Of a DNA stretch of 64,000 nt, positions 18,084-27,128 are shown piece after piece (the stretch's first letter is position 1; every line of letters begins with the position of its first letter). The notes beneath the pieces were generated by a model. The model was not told the DNA's origin. It worked only from the letters and a program-made list of their open reading frames with translations, and did not search any database. The position numbers and the translations under genes are program-made. Source of the stretch: Dactylosporangium fulvum (GTDB lineage Bacteria; Actinomycetota; Actinomycetes; Mycobacteriales; Micromonosporaceae); contig NZ_CP073720.1 in assembly GCF_025137375.1 (NCBI RefSeq), positions 3,124,501 to 3,188,500 of the forward strand. The letters are read 5' to 3'.

Positions 18084-19319
18084 TCAGGCGGCCAGGAAGG
18101 CGAGGACCTTCGGCCAGCCGTCGCTGCGGGCCGCGGCGTCGGCGGCGCGGGTGCCGCCCATTGTGCCCGCGGCGAGATACGGGAAGCTGCCGACGCCGTG
18201 GCCGGCGTCCGGATAGACCAGGGCCTGGTGCGCGGCGGTCACGGGGGCGTCGTCGAGGCGTTGCATGATCCGCTGCGCCTGCGCGGCGGACCGCCACACC
18301 CGGTCCTCGCCGCCGGCGATGGCAATGACCGGACCGGCCACGTGGGTGACCGGGATGGCGGTCCGCGGCACCGGGACGCCGCCGACGGTCCAAGCGTTGC
18401 CACCGTTGGGAAAGCCCGGCCAGACGGTGTCATTGGGCGCGTACAAGATGGCGCCGCGGACGAGGTCGGGGTAGGACTCGGCCAGCAGCAGCGCCGCCTC
18501 GGAGCCGCGGGAGTAGCCGTTGACCACCACCCCGCCGGGGTCGGCTCCCGGCTGCGCGCGCAGGAGCCGCGCCGCCGTCACGAAGTACTCCAGCGGTATG
18601 TCGCGCAGGCTTGTGGGCAGACCGGGCACACCGAAGTAGCCCAACGCCAGCGCCGGGTAGCCGTGCGAGGCGAGCAGCGCCGCATCGTACTTCCGCCCGA
18701 CACCGCCCTCGGAACCGCCGAGCAGCAGCACGCCGGGGCGGCGCACGGCATCCGGGGGCGGCAGGAACAGGACTCCGGCCACTCCGTCGACGCCGAGCGT
18801 CAGGGTGCGGTGGGTCACACCGGTCGTGGTCCACTGCCTGGTCAAGGTGCGCGCCGCGATCTCCCGGCCGGCCACGGTCACGGTCAACCGGACCTCGAAC
18901 GTCCCGGCCGTCTCGGGGTGCCCGGGACTGAACCATGCCTCGTCCGGATCGCCGGTCGGCGGCCGCATCGACCAGAACAGGCCCATGCCGTCGGCGCCGC
19001 CGTAAGAGCCCGACACGGGCGCGGACCGATCGAGGTCAACGACGCCGTCGCCGTCCGCCGCGAAGGTCGCCTCCCCGTGCCAGCGCTGGCCCTGGGCGTC
19101 GACGGCCTGCGACGCGACGGTGACGGCCTCGCGGGCCCGCAGGCCGGACACCCGCACATGGACGGGCTGATCAGCCAGGGCGACCGCGGCGTCTACGTCG
19201 ATCGTGGCGTGCGTCGAATGCCGCTTTGAGCACGCCGCGGCGCCACCACTCACGATCACGACGGCGGTCAGGCCGACGAGCCAATGACGAACGCCCACGC
19301 CATACATGATAAAGCTCAA
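18084..19319 (-). CDS. BAAT-like acyl-CoA thioesterase/hydrolase, lipoprotein
   Basis: About 411 residues (start 19319 or ATG 19307). The N-terminus ends a signal segment at GGAAACSK, so it is probably lipid-anchored outside the membrane. An N-terminal beta-sandwich (Bile_Hydr_Trans-like, residues 45-165) precedes a BAAT_C alpha/beta-hydrolase with nucleophile GYSRGSE, a PVTHVAGPVIAIAGGEDRVW acid loop and DAGHG histidine. Animal BAAT enzymes use Cys; bacterial relatives commonly have Ser, as here. Exported location makes CoA thioester chemistry unlikely, so an ester or peptide substrate is possible. Not clearly part of the adjacent biosynthetic cluster. Confidence 0.7.
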   Translation of the reverse strand: MSFIMYGVGVRHWLVGLTAVVIVSGGAAACSKRHSTHATIDVDAAVALADQPVHVRVSGLRAREAVTVASQAVDAQGQRWHGEATFAADGDGVVDLDRSAPVSGSYGGADGMGLFWSMRPPTGDPDEAWFSPGHPETAGTFEVRLTVTVAGREIAARTLTRQWTTTGVTHRTLTLGVDGVAGVLFLPPPDAVRRPGVLLLGGSEGGVGRKYDAALLASHGYPALALGYFGVPGLPTSLRDIPLEYFVTAARLLRAQPGADPGGVVVNGYSRGSEAALLLAESYPDLVRGAILYAPNDTVWPGFPNGGNAWTVGGVPVPRTAIPVTHVAGPVIAIAGGEDRVWRSAAQAQRIMQRLDDAPVTAAHQALVYPDAGHGVGSFPYLAAGTMGGTRAADAAARSDGWPKVLAFLAA

Positions 19320-19424
19320 TCATCCGGGCCGGTGCGTGCGCGCGTTGGCCGCGCGGGAACGGCTGAACCACCATGAATGTAAGGACTCCGAGACGCGGAC
19401 GTGAGCGTCGCATGTCCGGTAACG

Positions 19425-20441
19425 TCACGGCGTGAGTGCCGCTGTTTCTGCGGGCTTGTCGACGGCCGGGGCAGTTTCGTCGCGGTGTTTCGCGGCTCTC
19501 CTCCGCATGCGTGTCCGCAGCTGGCGGATCCGGCGGAACAGCGTCTCGTAGTCGGAGTCGCGCAGGATGACGGCGTCGACGGCCATCATCGCGAAGCCGA
19601 AGGTCATCAGGCCCATGCCGGCCATGATGCCGATGTGCATCCCCGCGATGCTCAGGACGACCGATTCGCGGAACCAGCGCCGCGAGGTCAGCGCCGCCGG
19701 GGCGGCGAGCAGCTGCACGATGATGGCGAAGTAGGTGAAGAACGTGGTCAGCAGCAGGCTGTTGGTCAGCGACGTGAAGGTGGAGCTGTAGGTGTACTGC
19801 CAGACGTGGCTGATGTAGTAGAGAGCGGTGCCCTCCTCCCACTGCGGTGCGGCAACCTTCCACAGCCCGGAGACGGTGTAAACGACGCACGCCTGGAAGA
19901 CGATGAGCACCGCGGCCGTGTTGTGGAGCGAGGTGCGCAGGTGTGGCCGGCCGGCACGCTGCTCCAGTCGGGCCCGGACACGCTTGGACAACGGGCTGAA
20001 GTATGCGTTCACCGTTGCGCCCAGCAGCAGGATCAACACAATCTGGGTGAGCGCGTCGCCGCCCTCCCACATCGTGTAGTTACGATGGTAGATGGAGATC
20101 ATGAACACCGCGTGCGCCAGCGTCAGGCTTCGTGTGCCCAGGACGGTCCAGGCGAGCGAGGTCGCCAAGCCGGCGAAGTAGACAACGTTGAACCAGGCCG
20201 AGCTGTCGCTGAGTGCGTACAGCGAGAGGATGTGCTTGTCCGCGGTCAATGCCTTGAACGCCGCGAAACTCGCGTAACTGTTCGGGCCCCAGAGGAATTC
20301 GCGGTAAGGGATGTTCGAGACGTAGTACAGTGTTGTGCTCAGCCCCAGTAGAAGGCGGCAGAGCGAGAGGCCGACGAGATACCTCGGGCGGCTGGAGAGT
20401 CCGCGGAGCGCGGCCGTCGCGACCTGCTTCAGCTTGTCCAT
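19425..20441 (-). CDS. HTTM-domain (SdpB/VKGC-like) membrane protein
   Basis: 338 residues with some seven to eight membrane helices and the N-terminal block RYLVGLSLCRLLLGLSTTLYY typical of HTTM proteins, the family that includes the membrane part of vitamin K-dependent gamma-carboxylase and Bacillus SdpB. The C-terminus is a basic tail of about 40 residues. Its start lies inside the end of the DUF5819-like gene (13-base overlap), so both are co-made and probably form a complex. It ends the leftward operon that starts with the aryl-acid ligase; its role there is unknown. Candidates are immunity or an unusual membrane oxidation. Confidence 0.7.
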   Translation of the reverse strand: MDKLKQVATAALRGLSSRPRYLVGLSLCRLLLGLSTTLYYVSNIPYREFLWGPNSYASFAAFKALTADKHILSLYALSDSSAWFNVVYFAGLATSLAWTVLGTRSLTLAHAVFMISIYHRNYTMWEGGDALTQIVLILLLGATVNAYFSPLSKRVRARLEQRAGRPHLRTSLHNTAAVLIVFQACVVYTVSGLWKVAAPQWEEGTALYYISHVWQYTYSSTFTSLTNSLLLTTFFTYFAIIVQLLAAPAALTSRRWFRESVVLSIAGMHIGIMAGMGLMTFGFAMMAVDAVILRDSDYETLFRRIRQLRTRMRRRAAKHRDETAPAVDKPAETAALTP

Positions 20442-21106
20442 GGCTGGGCTCCAGACCGGTAGTCGAACCAGCCGAGGTCGGCGAACACCTCGGAGTTCGG
20501 AGTCTCATTCGAGTCGCGCACGTCGAAACGCTGCACGGGTGTGTACGTGTAGTACGCGCGAAGCCGGATGACCTTGCCGTCCAAGCGCATCTCGTCCACC
20601 AGGGGGGACAGCACAGTGGCGGCGTGTGTCTTCGCCGCCTCCACCAGGTCCTGGAGGTCGCGTTGCTGGCCGGCGAAGTCGGAAAGGGCCTTCTTGCGCG
20701 CCTCGTCGACGGCCGCCTGCCGTTCGTGGAGACTGCCCAGCTCGACGGCGAGGTACAGACCCACTGCGCCCATGCGGTTGGGGGCCAGTCGCACTTCGCG
20801 GGCGGTGCCGGCCATCCTGCGGGACAACGAGATCGGCTCGGTGGTGTGCGTGCCGGTTGCGTTCTCGTACTCGACCTGGAAGAAGACCTCGCCGTTGTAG
20901 TCCACCGAGTACGGGGCGAGGAGCTGCCAGCTCTGCCGAAAGTAGGTGTCGGCCGCGGGCGCGACGGCCTTGTACGCCTCGGTCCGGGCGGGCGAGGCCG
21001 GGCCGTTGATGATGAGTGTCATGGCGACGAAGGCCAGGCCGAGCAGTGGCGGAAGGGCCGTGCTCAGCAGCTTCCATCGGGGTGCGTCGTCACGTGGATC
21101 CGTCAC
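20429..21106 (-). CDS. DUF5819-like membrane-anchored protein, partner of HTTM
   Basis: 225 residues from a GTG overlapping the tautomerase stop (GTGA). One membrane anchor near the N-terminus (LLSTALPPLLGLAFVAMTLI) is followed by an extracytoplasmic domain beginning YFRQSWQLLAPYSVDYNGEV. This pattern matches DUF5819 proteins, which often sit next to HTTM genes as SdpA/SdpB-like pairs. It is translationally coupled on both sides. Function unknown; the pairing suggests a two-protein membrane complex. Confidence 0.65.
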   Translation of the reverse strand: MTDPRDDAPRWKLLSTALPPLLGLAFVAMTLIINGPASPARTEAYKAVAPAADTYFRQSWQLLAPYSVDYNGEVFFQVEYENATGTHTTEPISLSRRMAGTAREVRLAPNRMGAVGLYLAVELGSLHERQAAVDEARKKALSDFAGQQRDLQDLVEAAKTHAATVLSPLVDEMRLDGKVIRLRAYYTYTPVQRFDVRDSNETPNSEVFADLGWFDYRSGAQPWTS

Positions 21107-21321
21107 GGCCGCGGCTCGCCGTCCTGCGCGGCGGGCCGGGGCAGGGTGCCGCCCCCGATTGCCCAGCGGTCGGCGGGAACCGGGGTGAGAACCACCCACG
21201 TCTGGCTCCGGATGTCCTCGCCGAACACGTTCACCACCGCCTGGGTGACCTGTTCCGCCAGGTCTTCTTGAGTCCGCGCGGTGAGGCGCCGGTCGAGAAT
21301 CTTGACCTCGATGAAAGGCAT
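21103..21321 (-). CDS. 4-Oxalocrotonate tautomerase family enzyme
   Basis: 72 residues beginning MPFIEVKILDRRLTARTQED. Pro2 becomes the N-terminal catalytic base after Met removal, as in 4-OT enzymes; the length is typical plus a short Pro-rich tail. These enzymes interconvert enol and keto (or enamine/imine) isomers. In this operon, between a DegT aminotransferase and membrane genes, it might isomerise a cyclic imine/enamine on the way to a pyridine acid, or an enol acid for the depsipeptide. Both roles are inferred. Confidence 0.78.
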   Translation of the reverse strand: MPFIEVKILDRRLTARTQEDLAEQVTQAVVNVFGEDIRSQTWVVLTPVPADRWAIGGGTLPRPAAQDGEPRP

Positions 21322-21335
21322 GGATGCTCCTCTGG

Positions 21336-22589
21336 TCAGACGGTGGCGGCTGCGCCGCCGCGGAGTTTCGCGGCCGGGCCCGTGACGGCCGTGAGAGCGG
21401 CAGCGAGGGTGTCGACGAGGTGGTCCACCTGGGAGTCGACCAGCCCCGGGTGGCAGGGCAGGTTCATGTGCCGCTCGAACCAGAGGTGTTCAGCGACCGG
21501 GCACTCGCCGGGGCCGTGCCCGCGGAAGCGCCATTCCGGAGTCAGGTGGAGCGGAAAGTAGCGCAGCTGTACCTCGACGCCGCGCTCGTCGAGTTCCCGC
21601 AGCAGCGCGTCACGCATGTTCCGATCGTGTGCGAGGAAGGTGTAGAGGTGGTACGCGTGGCTCACGCCCCGCGGCGCATAGAGCGGTTGGGCCCCGGGGA
21701 ACGCCGCGACGACCTCGTCGAGCCGGCCGGCGATCAGCCGGCGACGCTCCACCAGCTCATCCAGCCGGTCCAGTTGCGACAGGCCGACCGCCGCCGCCGC
21801 CTCGGACAGCGTGGCGTTCGTGCCGGCGTTGCGGATCCGGGCGCAGGCGCGGCCGTAGATCTCGTCGGAGAACATCATCCAGGGCAGTGCGCCGGGGATC
21901 TCCTCGGCGTCGCTGTGGTGGACGTAGTCGCCGTCGACCGTGTTGTTCCGGTATCGGCTCACCCGCTTCGCCCAGTCGTCGCGATCCAGGGTGATCATGC
22001 CGCCCTCGCCGAGGGTGGTGATGTTCTTGGTGGAGTGGAAGCTGAACGTCGCGATGTCGGCCAGCGAGCCGGGTCGGCGGCCGTGGTAGGTGGCGCCCAG
22101 CGCGTGGGCGCTGTCTTCGATGACCGGGATACCGCGAGGACGGGCAATCTTCATGATCGCGTCCATGTCCGCCGGGCAGCCGCCGTAGTGGACGAGGATC
22201 ACGGCCCGTGTCCGGTCGGTGATCAGCGACTGCAGCGCCGTCGGGTCCATGTTCAGGGTGAGCGGGTCGATGTCACAGAACCTGACCTCGACGTCCTTGT
22301 CGAGCAGCGGCTGGATGCTTGCCTGGAAGGTTTGCGGTGTCACCACCACCTCGTCGCCCGGTGCCAGGTCCAGCAACCGGATGGCGATTTCGAGGGCCAC
22401 GGTCCCGCTGGTCACCGACAGGGCGTGCCGGGCGCCGACGTGACGGGCGAAGGCCTGCTCGAACGCCTCCCGCCACCCCCCGGCGGAGAGCGTTGCGTCG
22501 GAGGAGACGAGTCGCGCCAGAACGCCCAGTTCGCGGTCGCCGATGACGCTCCCTCGACGACCGCTGGGCACGACGTAGCGTTGCTGCAT
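21336..22589 (-). CDS. DegT/DnrJ/EryC1-family aminotransferase
   Basis: 417 residues, fold type I. The PLP-binding Lys is in TFSFHSTKNITTLGEGG, the form typical of the DegT family; VTSGTVALEIAIRLL and EDSAHALG are also present. ATG 22589 follows a GGGGG site nine bases away. Most DegT enzymes act on sugars, but no sugar genes occur here. As I recall, lysine 2-aminotransferases of 3-hydroxypicolinate pathways (NikC/VisA type) belong to this family. The aryl-acid ligase gene lies immediately upstream on the same strand. I therefore infer removal of the lysine 2-amino group to give the cyclic imine precursor of picolinate. Confidence 0.8.
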   Translation of the reverse strand: MQQRYVVPSGRRGSVIGDRELGVLARLVSSDATLSAGGWREAFEQAFARHVGARHALSVTSGTVALEIAIRLLDLAPGDEVVVTPQTFQASIQPLLDKDVEVRFCDIDPLTLNMDPTALQSLITDRTRAVILVHYGGCPADMDAIMKIARPRGIPVIEDSAHALGATYHGRRPGSLADIATFSFHSTKNITTLGEGGMITLDRDDWAKRVSRYRNNTVDGDYVHHSDAEEIPGALPWMMFSDEIYGRACARIRNAGTNATLSEAAAAVGLSQLDRLDELVERRRLIAGRLDEVVAAFPGAQPLYAPRGVSHAYHLYTFLAHDRNMRDALLRELDERGVEVQLRYFPLHLTPEWRFRGHGPGECPVAEHLWFERHMNLPCHPGLVDSQVDHLVDTLAAALTAVTGPAAKLRGGAAATV

Positions 22590-22732
22590 GCGGAAGTACC
22601 CCCATGACGGACGGGCGTCCCGCGTGATGCGGGACGTTGGCTGATTGGTGCGCGCCTGACAGGCCGGAGGGCCCGAGCATGGCAGGAGAGCCGAGTCCGG
22701 CCGGGCGGTGCACTCGGGCCGGGCCGGCTCGG

Positions 22733-24367
22733 TCAATCGCTGGTCCCCAGGCGCTGGGCGAGTTCCGCCGCGAGCGCCCTCTTGTCGACCTTGCCGAGTC
22801 CGGTCAGGGGGAAGACGTCGATCACCTCGATCCGGTCCGGCAGCTTGAACTCCGCCAGTCCGCGGGCGCGCAGGAGCCGCCTCACCTCGGGGACGGCGGG
22901 CGGTTCGCCGTCCAGAACGACGAATGCGCAGACCCGTTCGCCCATGACCGCGTCGGGCATCGGGACCACCGCGGCCTGCTGGATGCCATCGTGCGCGGCG
23001 GTCAGGTGCCCTTCGACCTCGGTGGCCGAGACCTTGTCACCGCCCCGGATGATGACGTCCTTGATACGGCCCTGGACCACCATGTCCCCGTCGTCCGTGA
23101 AGCGCACAAGGTCGCCGGTGCGATAGAAGCCGTCCTCGGTGAAGGCGCGGGCGTTGTGTTCCTCGGCGCGGTAGTACCCCCGCAGGGTGTAGGGGCCACG
23201 GGTCAGCAACTCGCCGGTCTCGCCCGGGCGCACGGGCCGGTCCTCGGTGTCCACCACGCGGATCTCGTCGGCGGGCGAGATCGGGCGGCCCTGGGTCGTG
23301 AGCACGCGGTCGAGGGGGTCGTCGTAGCGGGTGAAGGTGAGCAGCCCTTCGGCCATCCCGAACACCTGTTGGAGCCGGCAGCCCAGGGCGGGCGTGATGC
23401 GTTCGGCCACCTCGGGGTGGAGCTTGGCACTGCCGATCTGCAGGACAGACAGGCTGCTGAGATCCCGTTCGCTCCAGCGGGCGGCGTCCAGCCACATGTG
23501 GGCGACGGTCGGCACGCACGAGGTGATGGTGACCCGCTCCCGCTCGATGAGCGCGAAGCACTCGTCGGGGTTCGGCGTTTTGGCCAGGACGACCGTTCCG
23601 CCCGCACTCAGCGTGCCCAGCACACCCGGACATCCCCAGGTGAAGTTGAACTCGATCGGCAGCACCGCGAGATAGACCGTGTCGCCGTCGAGCTCGCAGA
23701 TCTCGGAAGCCGCGCGGATCTGGTAGGCGTAGTCGTCGTGAGTGCGCGGGATCAGCTTGGGGAGGGCGGTCGTGCCACCGGACAGGAGGAAGAACGCGGC
23801 GTCACCCGGATCCGCGCCGAGCGGCGCGTCTTGGACGGGGGTCGGGGCAGGCGTGCTCGACAGCTCGTCGAGGGAGCTGTGCGGGCCGGGATCGCCGGCG
23901 ACGAACACCTCGCGCAGGCTCGGGACGGAGGTGCGGACCGCCTGGGCCAGTTCGCGGTGGTCGAATCCTTGGTGGATGTCGGGCACCACGTAGGCCACGG
24001 CGTCGGAGTACCCGCAGAGGTGGCCGATTTCGTGGCGCCGGTGCGCCGTGAGCGCGAAGACGGGTAGCGCGCCGAGCCGGAAGAGACCGAAACAGACGGC
24101 GACGAACTCCGGGATGTTGGGCAGCTGGACCACGACCCGCTCGCCTCGGCGGATGCCCCGCGACGCGAATCCCGCCGCCAGCCGGTCGGCCCACGCGTCG
24201 AGCTCCGCATAGGTGAAGCGCCGGTCGCCGCCGACGAGGGCCGTCCGGCTGCCGTACGCCCGCGCCCAGTCACGCAGCAGCTTCCCGAGCGTCTCTCCCC
24301 GCCAGAATCCGGCTTCCCGGTACGCCGCTGCGGTCGCTTCCGGCCATGGAACGCATCCGTCCAGCAT
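22733..24367 (-). CDS. Free-standing aryl-acid:AMP ligase 1 (likely 3-hydroxypicolinate)
   Basis: 544 residues, close to EntE/DhbE. Core motifs: [19 protein letters not shown] (P-loop), [21 protein letters not shown] and the C-terminal GLGKVDK lysine. By alignment to remembered DhbE, pocket residues are Asn235, Phe236, Cys240 and Leu337, the pattern of ligases for an aryl acid with one ortho-hydroxyl (salicylate-like) rather than dihydroxybenzoate; His234 is Phe here. No salicylate or DHB synthesis genes are present, but a picolinate-type gene set is. I infer 3-hydroxypicolinate, matching PyrA of pyridomycin. It loads the carrier protein encoded divergently at 24568. Confidence 0.85.
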   Translation of the reverse strand: MLDGCVPWPEATAAAYREAGFWRGETLGKLLRDWARAYGSRTALVGGDRRFTYAELDAWADRLAAGFASRGIRRGERVVVQLPNIPEFVAVCFGLFRLGALPVFALTAHRRHEIGHLCGYSDAVAYVVPDIHQGFDHRELAQAVRTSVPSLREVFVAGDPGPHSSLDELSSTPAPTPVQDAPLGADPGDAAFFLLSGGTTALPKLIPRTHDDYAYQIRAASEICELDGDTVYLAVLPIEFNFTWGCPGVLGTLSAGGTVVLAKTPNPDECFALIERERVTITSCVPTVAHMWLDAARWSERDLSSLSVLQIGSAKLHPEVAERITPALGCRLQQVFGMAEGLLTFTRYDDPLDRVLTTQGRPISPADEIRVVDTEDRPVRPGETGELLTRGPYTLRGYYRAEEHNARAFTEDGFYRTGDLVRFTDDGDMVVQGRIKDVIIRGGDKVSATEVEGHLTAAHDGIQQAAVVPMPDAVMGERVCAFVVLDGEPPAVPEVRRLLRARGLAEFKLPDRIEVIDVFPLTGLGKVDKRALAAELAQRLGTSD

Positions 24368-24470
24368 TCTCGGTCCTTTTCTCCAGTCATTGAAATCAAC
24401 GGCTTCTGGGTTTATGGCCTGGGTGATGGTAACTGAGTGGTATGGGCGAGGGAACCATCGTCATTTGGTC

Positions 24471-24538
24471 CTTTAGGGCGTGCGTTAACGCCTCAATAGC
24501 CCTTCTTAAGGACTGTTTTAGGGGGTGTCGTCTACGGT
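24471..24538 (+). promoter_or_regulatory. Probable SARP-type promoter of the starter/NRPS operon
   Basis: Heptamers CTTAAGG (24505) and TTTTAGG (24516) are spaced exactly 11 bases, with a further CTTTAGG at 24471. A -10-like TACGGT follows at 24533. The same arrangement occurs at 55786-55851. An extra inverted repeat GGCGT/ACGCC spans 24477-24492. This occupies the AT-richer 200-base divergent gap between ligase 1 and the carrier gene; a start of transcription near 24545 would give a leader of about 20-25 bases. Confidence 0.6.
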
Positions 24539-24567
24539 TGGTCCCGTCGATTCACAGACGGAGCCGG

Positions 24568-24825
24568 ATGGCGTGGTGCGGTCAATTGGGTAATCTGAAC
24601 GTAGTTCCAAGGAGTAAGCCGGAGCTGCAGCAAGAGCTCGCGGAGCGCCTCGGTGTCAGCCCCTCGGACGTGGCCGAAGACGCCAATCTTCGAGATCTTG
24701 GCCTCGACTCGATCGGCGTCATCGGCATCGTGTCGCGCTGGCAGCGAGACGGTCTTCGCATCGAAATCGCGGAATTCGCTGCGGCGCCCACGCTGAAGTC
24801 GTGGTGGAGCCTCATATCCCGGTAG
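24568..24825 (+). CDS. Free-standing aryl carrier protein 1
   Basis: 85 residues from ATG 24568 (GGAG four bases before). The phosphopantetheine site is the Ser in LRDLGLDSIGVIGIVSRWQ, which resembles the carrier domain of EntB/DhbB-type aryl carriers (GLDSxRVMxLLxRW) rather than ordinary PCPs. Conserved four-helix length. It lies in a divergent pair with ligase 1 and upstream of the first NRPS, so it should carry the aryl starter to the first condensation domain, like PyrU in pyridomycin. A second possible ribosome site (AAGGAG at 24609) has no good start after it. Confidence 0.85.
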   Translation: MAWCGQLGNLNVVPRSKPELQQELAERLGVSPSDVAEDANLRDLGLDSIGVIGIVSRWQRDGLRIEIAEFAAAPTLKSWWSLISR

Positions 24826-24886
24826 TTGCCGGATCGTCCCCCGCTAAAGGGTGATCATTTCAATCTCGGGAAGCCATGGAGACGTG

Positions 24887-25960
24887 ATGGAATTCGGTGT
24901 GAATTTCTTTCCGGTCGTCGATCCGGCGAAGAAGAGTGCGAGCGACTACTTCGACGAGTGCCTCCGGCTCGTGAGCCTGGCCGAGAACCTCGGCTTTGAA
25001 CACGTGCAGTGCGTGGAGCACTATTTCTCCCCGTACGGCGGTTACCTGCCGGACCCCGTCACGTTTCTCGCCGCGGCGGCCGCGCGCACCAGCCGGATTC
25101 GCATCTGCACCGGAGCAGTCATCCCGGCCTTCACGCATCCGCTGAAGCTCGCCGGCAAACTCGCGATGTTGGACAACCTCTCTCACGGCCGGCTGGACGT
25201 GGGCTTCGGACGGGCCTTCCTGCCGCAGGAGTTCGAGGCGTTCGGGATCGACATCGACGAGAGCCGGGCGCGCTTCGACCAGGGCGTCGAAGTGTGCCGC
25301 CGACTGTGGTCCGAGCGGGATGTGGTCTGGGAGGGCACCTTCCAGCAGTTCGGGCCGGTCACCATGCTCCCGGAGCCGGTGCAGAAGCCGCACCCGCCTA
25401 TCTTCATCGCCTCCGCCATGAGCCAGGAGTCGTGCGTCGCGGCCGGCCGAGCCGGCTACCACCTGCAGGTGGTTCCGTCGGTGACCTCCCGCGAGCAACT
25501 GCAGTCGATGCTGAGCGGCTACCGCGAGGCGTGGCGGGAGGCAGGGCATCCGGGCCGCCCACGCATTCAGATCAAGTACACCTGCTACGTGGCCGAGGAC
25601 CGCGCGGTGGCTCTGGCTCTCGCCGAGACCTTCGAGCTGAACTATGTCGAGAACATGGCCCAGGCGGTGGCCAGCTGGGGCCGCGCGCGCAGCGACGCGT
25701 ACCGGGGCTACGAGCAGTTCGTCGAGAAGGTCAAGAAGTACGACTTCCGCAGCTCACACGCCGACAACAAGGTGCTGGCCGGCACGCCGGACGAGGTACG
25801 CGACCAGATTGCCGTGCTCATCGACTGGTTCGGCGCGGATCCCACGCTCAGCCTCCAGTTCAACCCCGGCTACATCGCTTACGGGGACGCCGAGCGCGCC
25901 ATGCGGCTCTTCGCCGAGCACGTGATGCCCGCCTACGTCGGCCTGGAGCACGCGACGTGA
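24887..25960 (+). CDS. Luciferase-like FMN-dependent monooxygenase
   Basis: 357 residues from ATG 24887, preceded by GGAG. The bacterial luciferase TIM-barrel pattern is clear: MEFGVNFFPV, EHYFSPYGGYLPDP, TGAVIPAFTHPLKLAGKLA, LDVGFGRAFLPQEFEAFGID. Such enzymes need reduced FMN from a partner; a flavin reductase gene lies at 47.8 kb in the same cluster. It is coupled by GTGA to the NikD-like oxidase and sits with ligase 1 and carrier 1, so hydroxylation of picolinate (free or carrier-bound) at C3 is my leading idea. Alternative: alpha-oxidation of a pyridylpropionyl unit. Confidence 0.82.
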   Translation: MEFGVNFFPVVDPAKKSASDYFDECLRLVSLAENLGFEHVQCVEHYFSPYGGYLPDPVTFLAAAAARTSRIRICTGAVIPAFTHPLKLAGKLAMLDNLSHGRLDVGFGRAFLPQEFEAFGIDIDESRARFDQGVEVCRRLWSERDVVWEGTFQQFGPVTMLPEPVQKPHPPIFIASAMSQESCVAAGRAGYHLQVVPSVTSREQLQSMLSGYREAWREAGHPGRPRIQIKYTCYVAEDRAVALALAETFELNYVENMAQAVASWGRARSDAYRGYEQFVEKVKKYDFRSSHADNKVLAGTPDEVRDQIAVLIDWFGADPTLSLQFNPGYIAYGDAERAMRLFAEHVMPAYVGLEHAT

Positions 25961-27102
25961 CGGGGATGCCCGACGCCGATGTGGCGGTGGTCGGACTGGG
26001 CGCCTGGGGCTCGTCAGCTCTGTGGCAGCTGGCCGCACGGGGCGTGCGCGTGCTCGGCTTCGAGCGGTACGGCCTGGGCCACCCCTTCGGCGCCTCGCAC
26101 GGCGGCAGCCGAATGTTCCGCGTCACGTGCCTTGAGCACCCGGGTCTCGTACCGCTGGCCAAACGGTCCCGGGAGCTGTGGCGACAGCTGGAGATCCTGG
26201 CCGGCCGTGTCCTGTTCGATCAGGTGAGCGCCGTGCTGATGGGCCCGGCCGACGGGCACATCGCGGGAGGCTCGCTGCGCGCCGCCCGTGAGCACGACCT
26301 GCCGGTGGACGTCCTCGACGCCGACGACCTGGGCCGTGCGTTCCCGCAGCACGTCGCGTTTCAGGACGGCGACATCGGCGTCCGCGAGCCGGAGGCCGGC
26401 CTGATCAGGCCGGAGGAGGCCGTTCGGGCCGCCGTCGGCGCGGCGGCCGCGGCCGGCGCGCGGGTCTTCACCGACACCCGCGTCAACGCCGTCGAGCTGA
26501 CCGCGAACGGGGCGGTGGTCCGCACTCCTGTCCGCGACTTCCACGTCGACCAGGTCGTGGTGGCCGCGGGCCCGTGGCTCGACACGCTGGTGCCCGGTCT
26601 GCCGCTCGAGACCGTGCGCGTCCCGCAGACCTGGTTCCGTCCGGTCGGCGACCCCGAGCCGTTCACCCTCGATCGCCTGCCGCCCTTCATGCGGGAGCTC
26701 GGTGACGGCGGCGCCATCTGGGGCCATGGCTCCCGCGGTCACGGCGACGTCAAGCTCGGCCTGGAGGATGGCGGAAGCGCCTTCAAGGTCACTCCCGCCG
26801 ACGACTGCGACCGCGGCGTCACCCTCGAGGACTGGACCGCAGTCGCCGGCGTGCTGGCCGGGGCGGTGCCCGGCATGGGCGCCGCGCCGTCGCGGACGGA
26901 GATCGGCATGTTCACCCGCACTCCGGACAAGCAGTTCCTCATCGGCCGCCCGCACGGCGATCCGCGTCTGGTCATCGGTGGCGGCTGCAACTTCCATGGC
27001 TTCAAGCACTCCACGGGCATCGGAGAGGCGCTGGCCGACATCGTCGTCGGCCGGCAGACCAGCGTTCCGCTGGACTTCACCGATCCCAATCGATTCTTGT
27101 GA
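25957..27102 (+). CDS. Sarcosine oxidase/NikD-like flavoprotein amine oxidase
   Basis: 381 residues with the Rossmann motif [33 protein letters not shown] and the FAD-contacting [19 protein letters not shown]. NikD and sarcosine oxidases bind FAD covalently through a Cys in CMYT-x-T; the aligned segment here is [11 protein letters not shown], with Gly in place of Cys, so the flavin is probably non-covalent. NikD oxidises piperideine-2-carboxylate to picolinate. With a DegT aminotransferase and aryl-acid ligase nearby, the same reaction is likely. Overlaps the LLM gene by GTGA. Confidence 0.82.
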   Translation: MTGMPDADVAVVGLGAWGSSALWQLAARGVRVLGFERYGLGHPFGASHGGSRMFRVTCLEHPGLVPLAKRSRELWRQLEILAGRVLFDQVSAVLMGPADGHIAGGSLRAAREHDLPVDVLDADDLGRAFPQHVAFQDGDIGVREPEAGLIRPEEAVRAAVGAAAAAGARVFTDTRVNAVELTANGAVVRTPVRDFHVDQVVVAAGPWLDTLVPGLPLETVRVPQTWFRPVGDPEPFTLDRLPPFMRELGDGGAIWGHGSRGHGDVKLGLEDGGSAFKVTPADDCDRGVTLEDWTAVAGVLAGAVPGMGAAPSRTEIGMFTRTPDKQFLIGRPHGDPRLVIGGGCNFHGFKHSTGIGEALADIVVGRQTSVPLDFTDPNRFL

Positions 27103-27128
27103 GACTTCGCCGGGAGAGAGTCGCAAGC

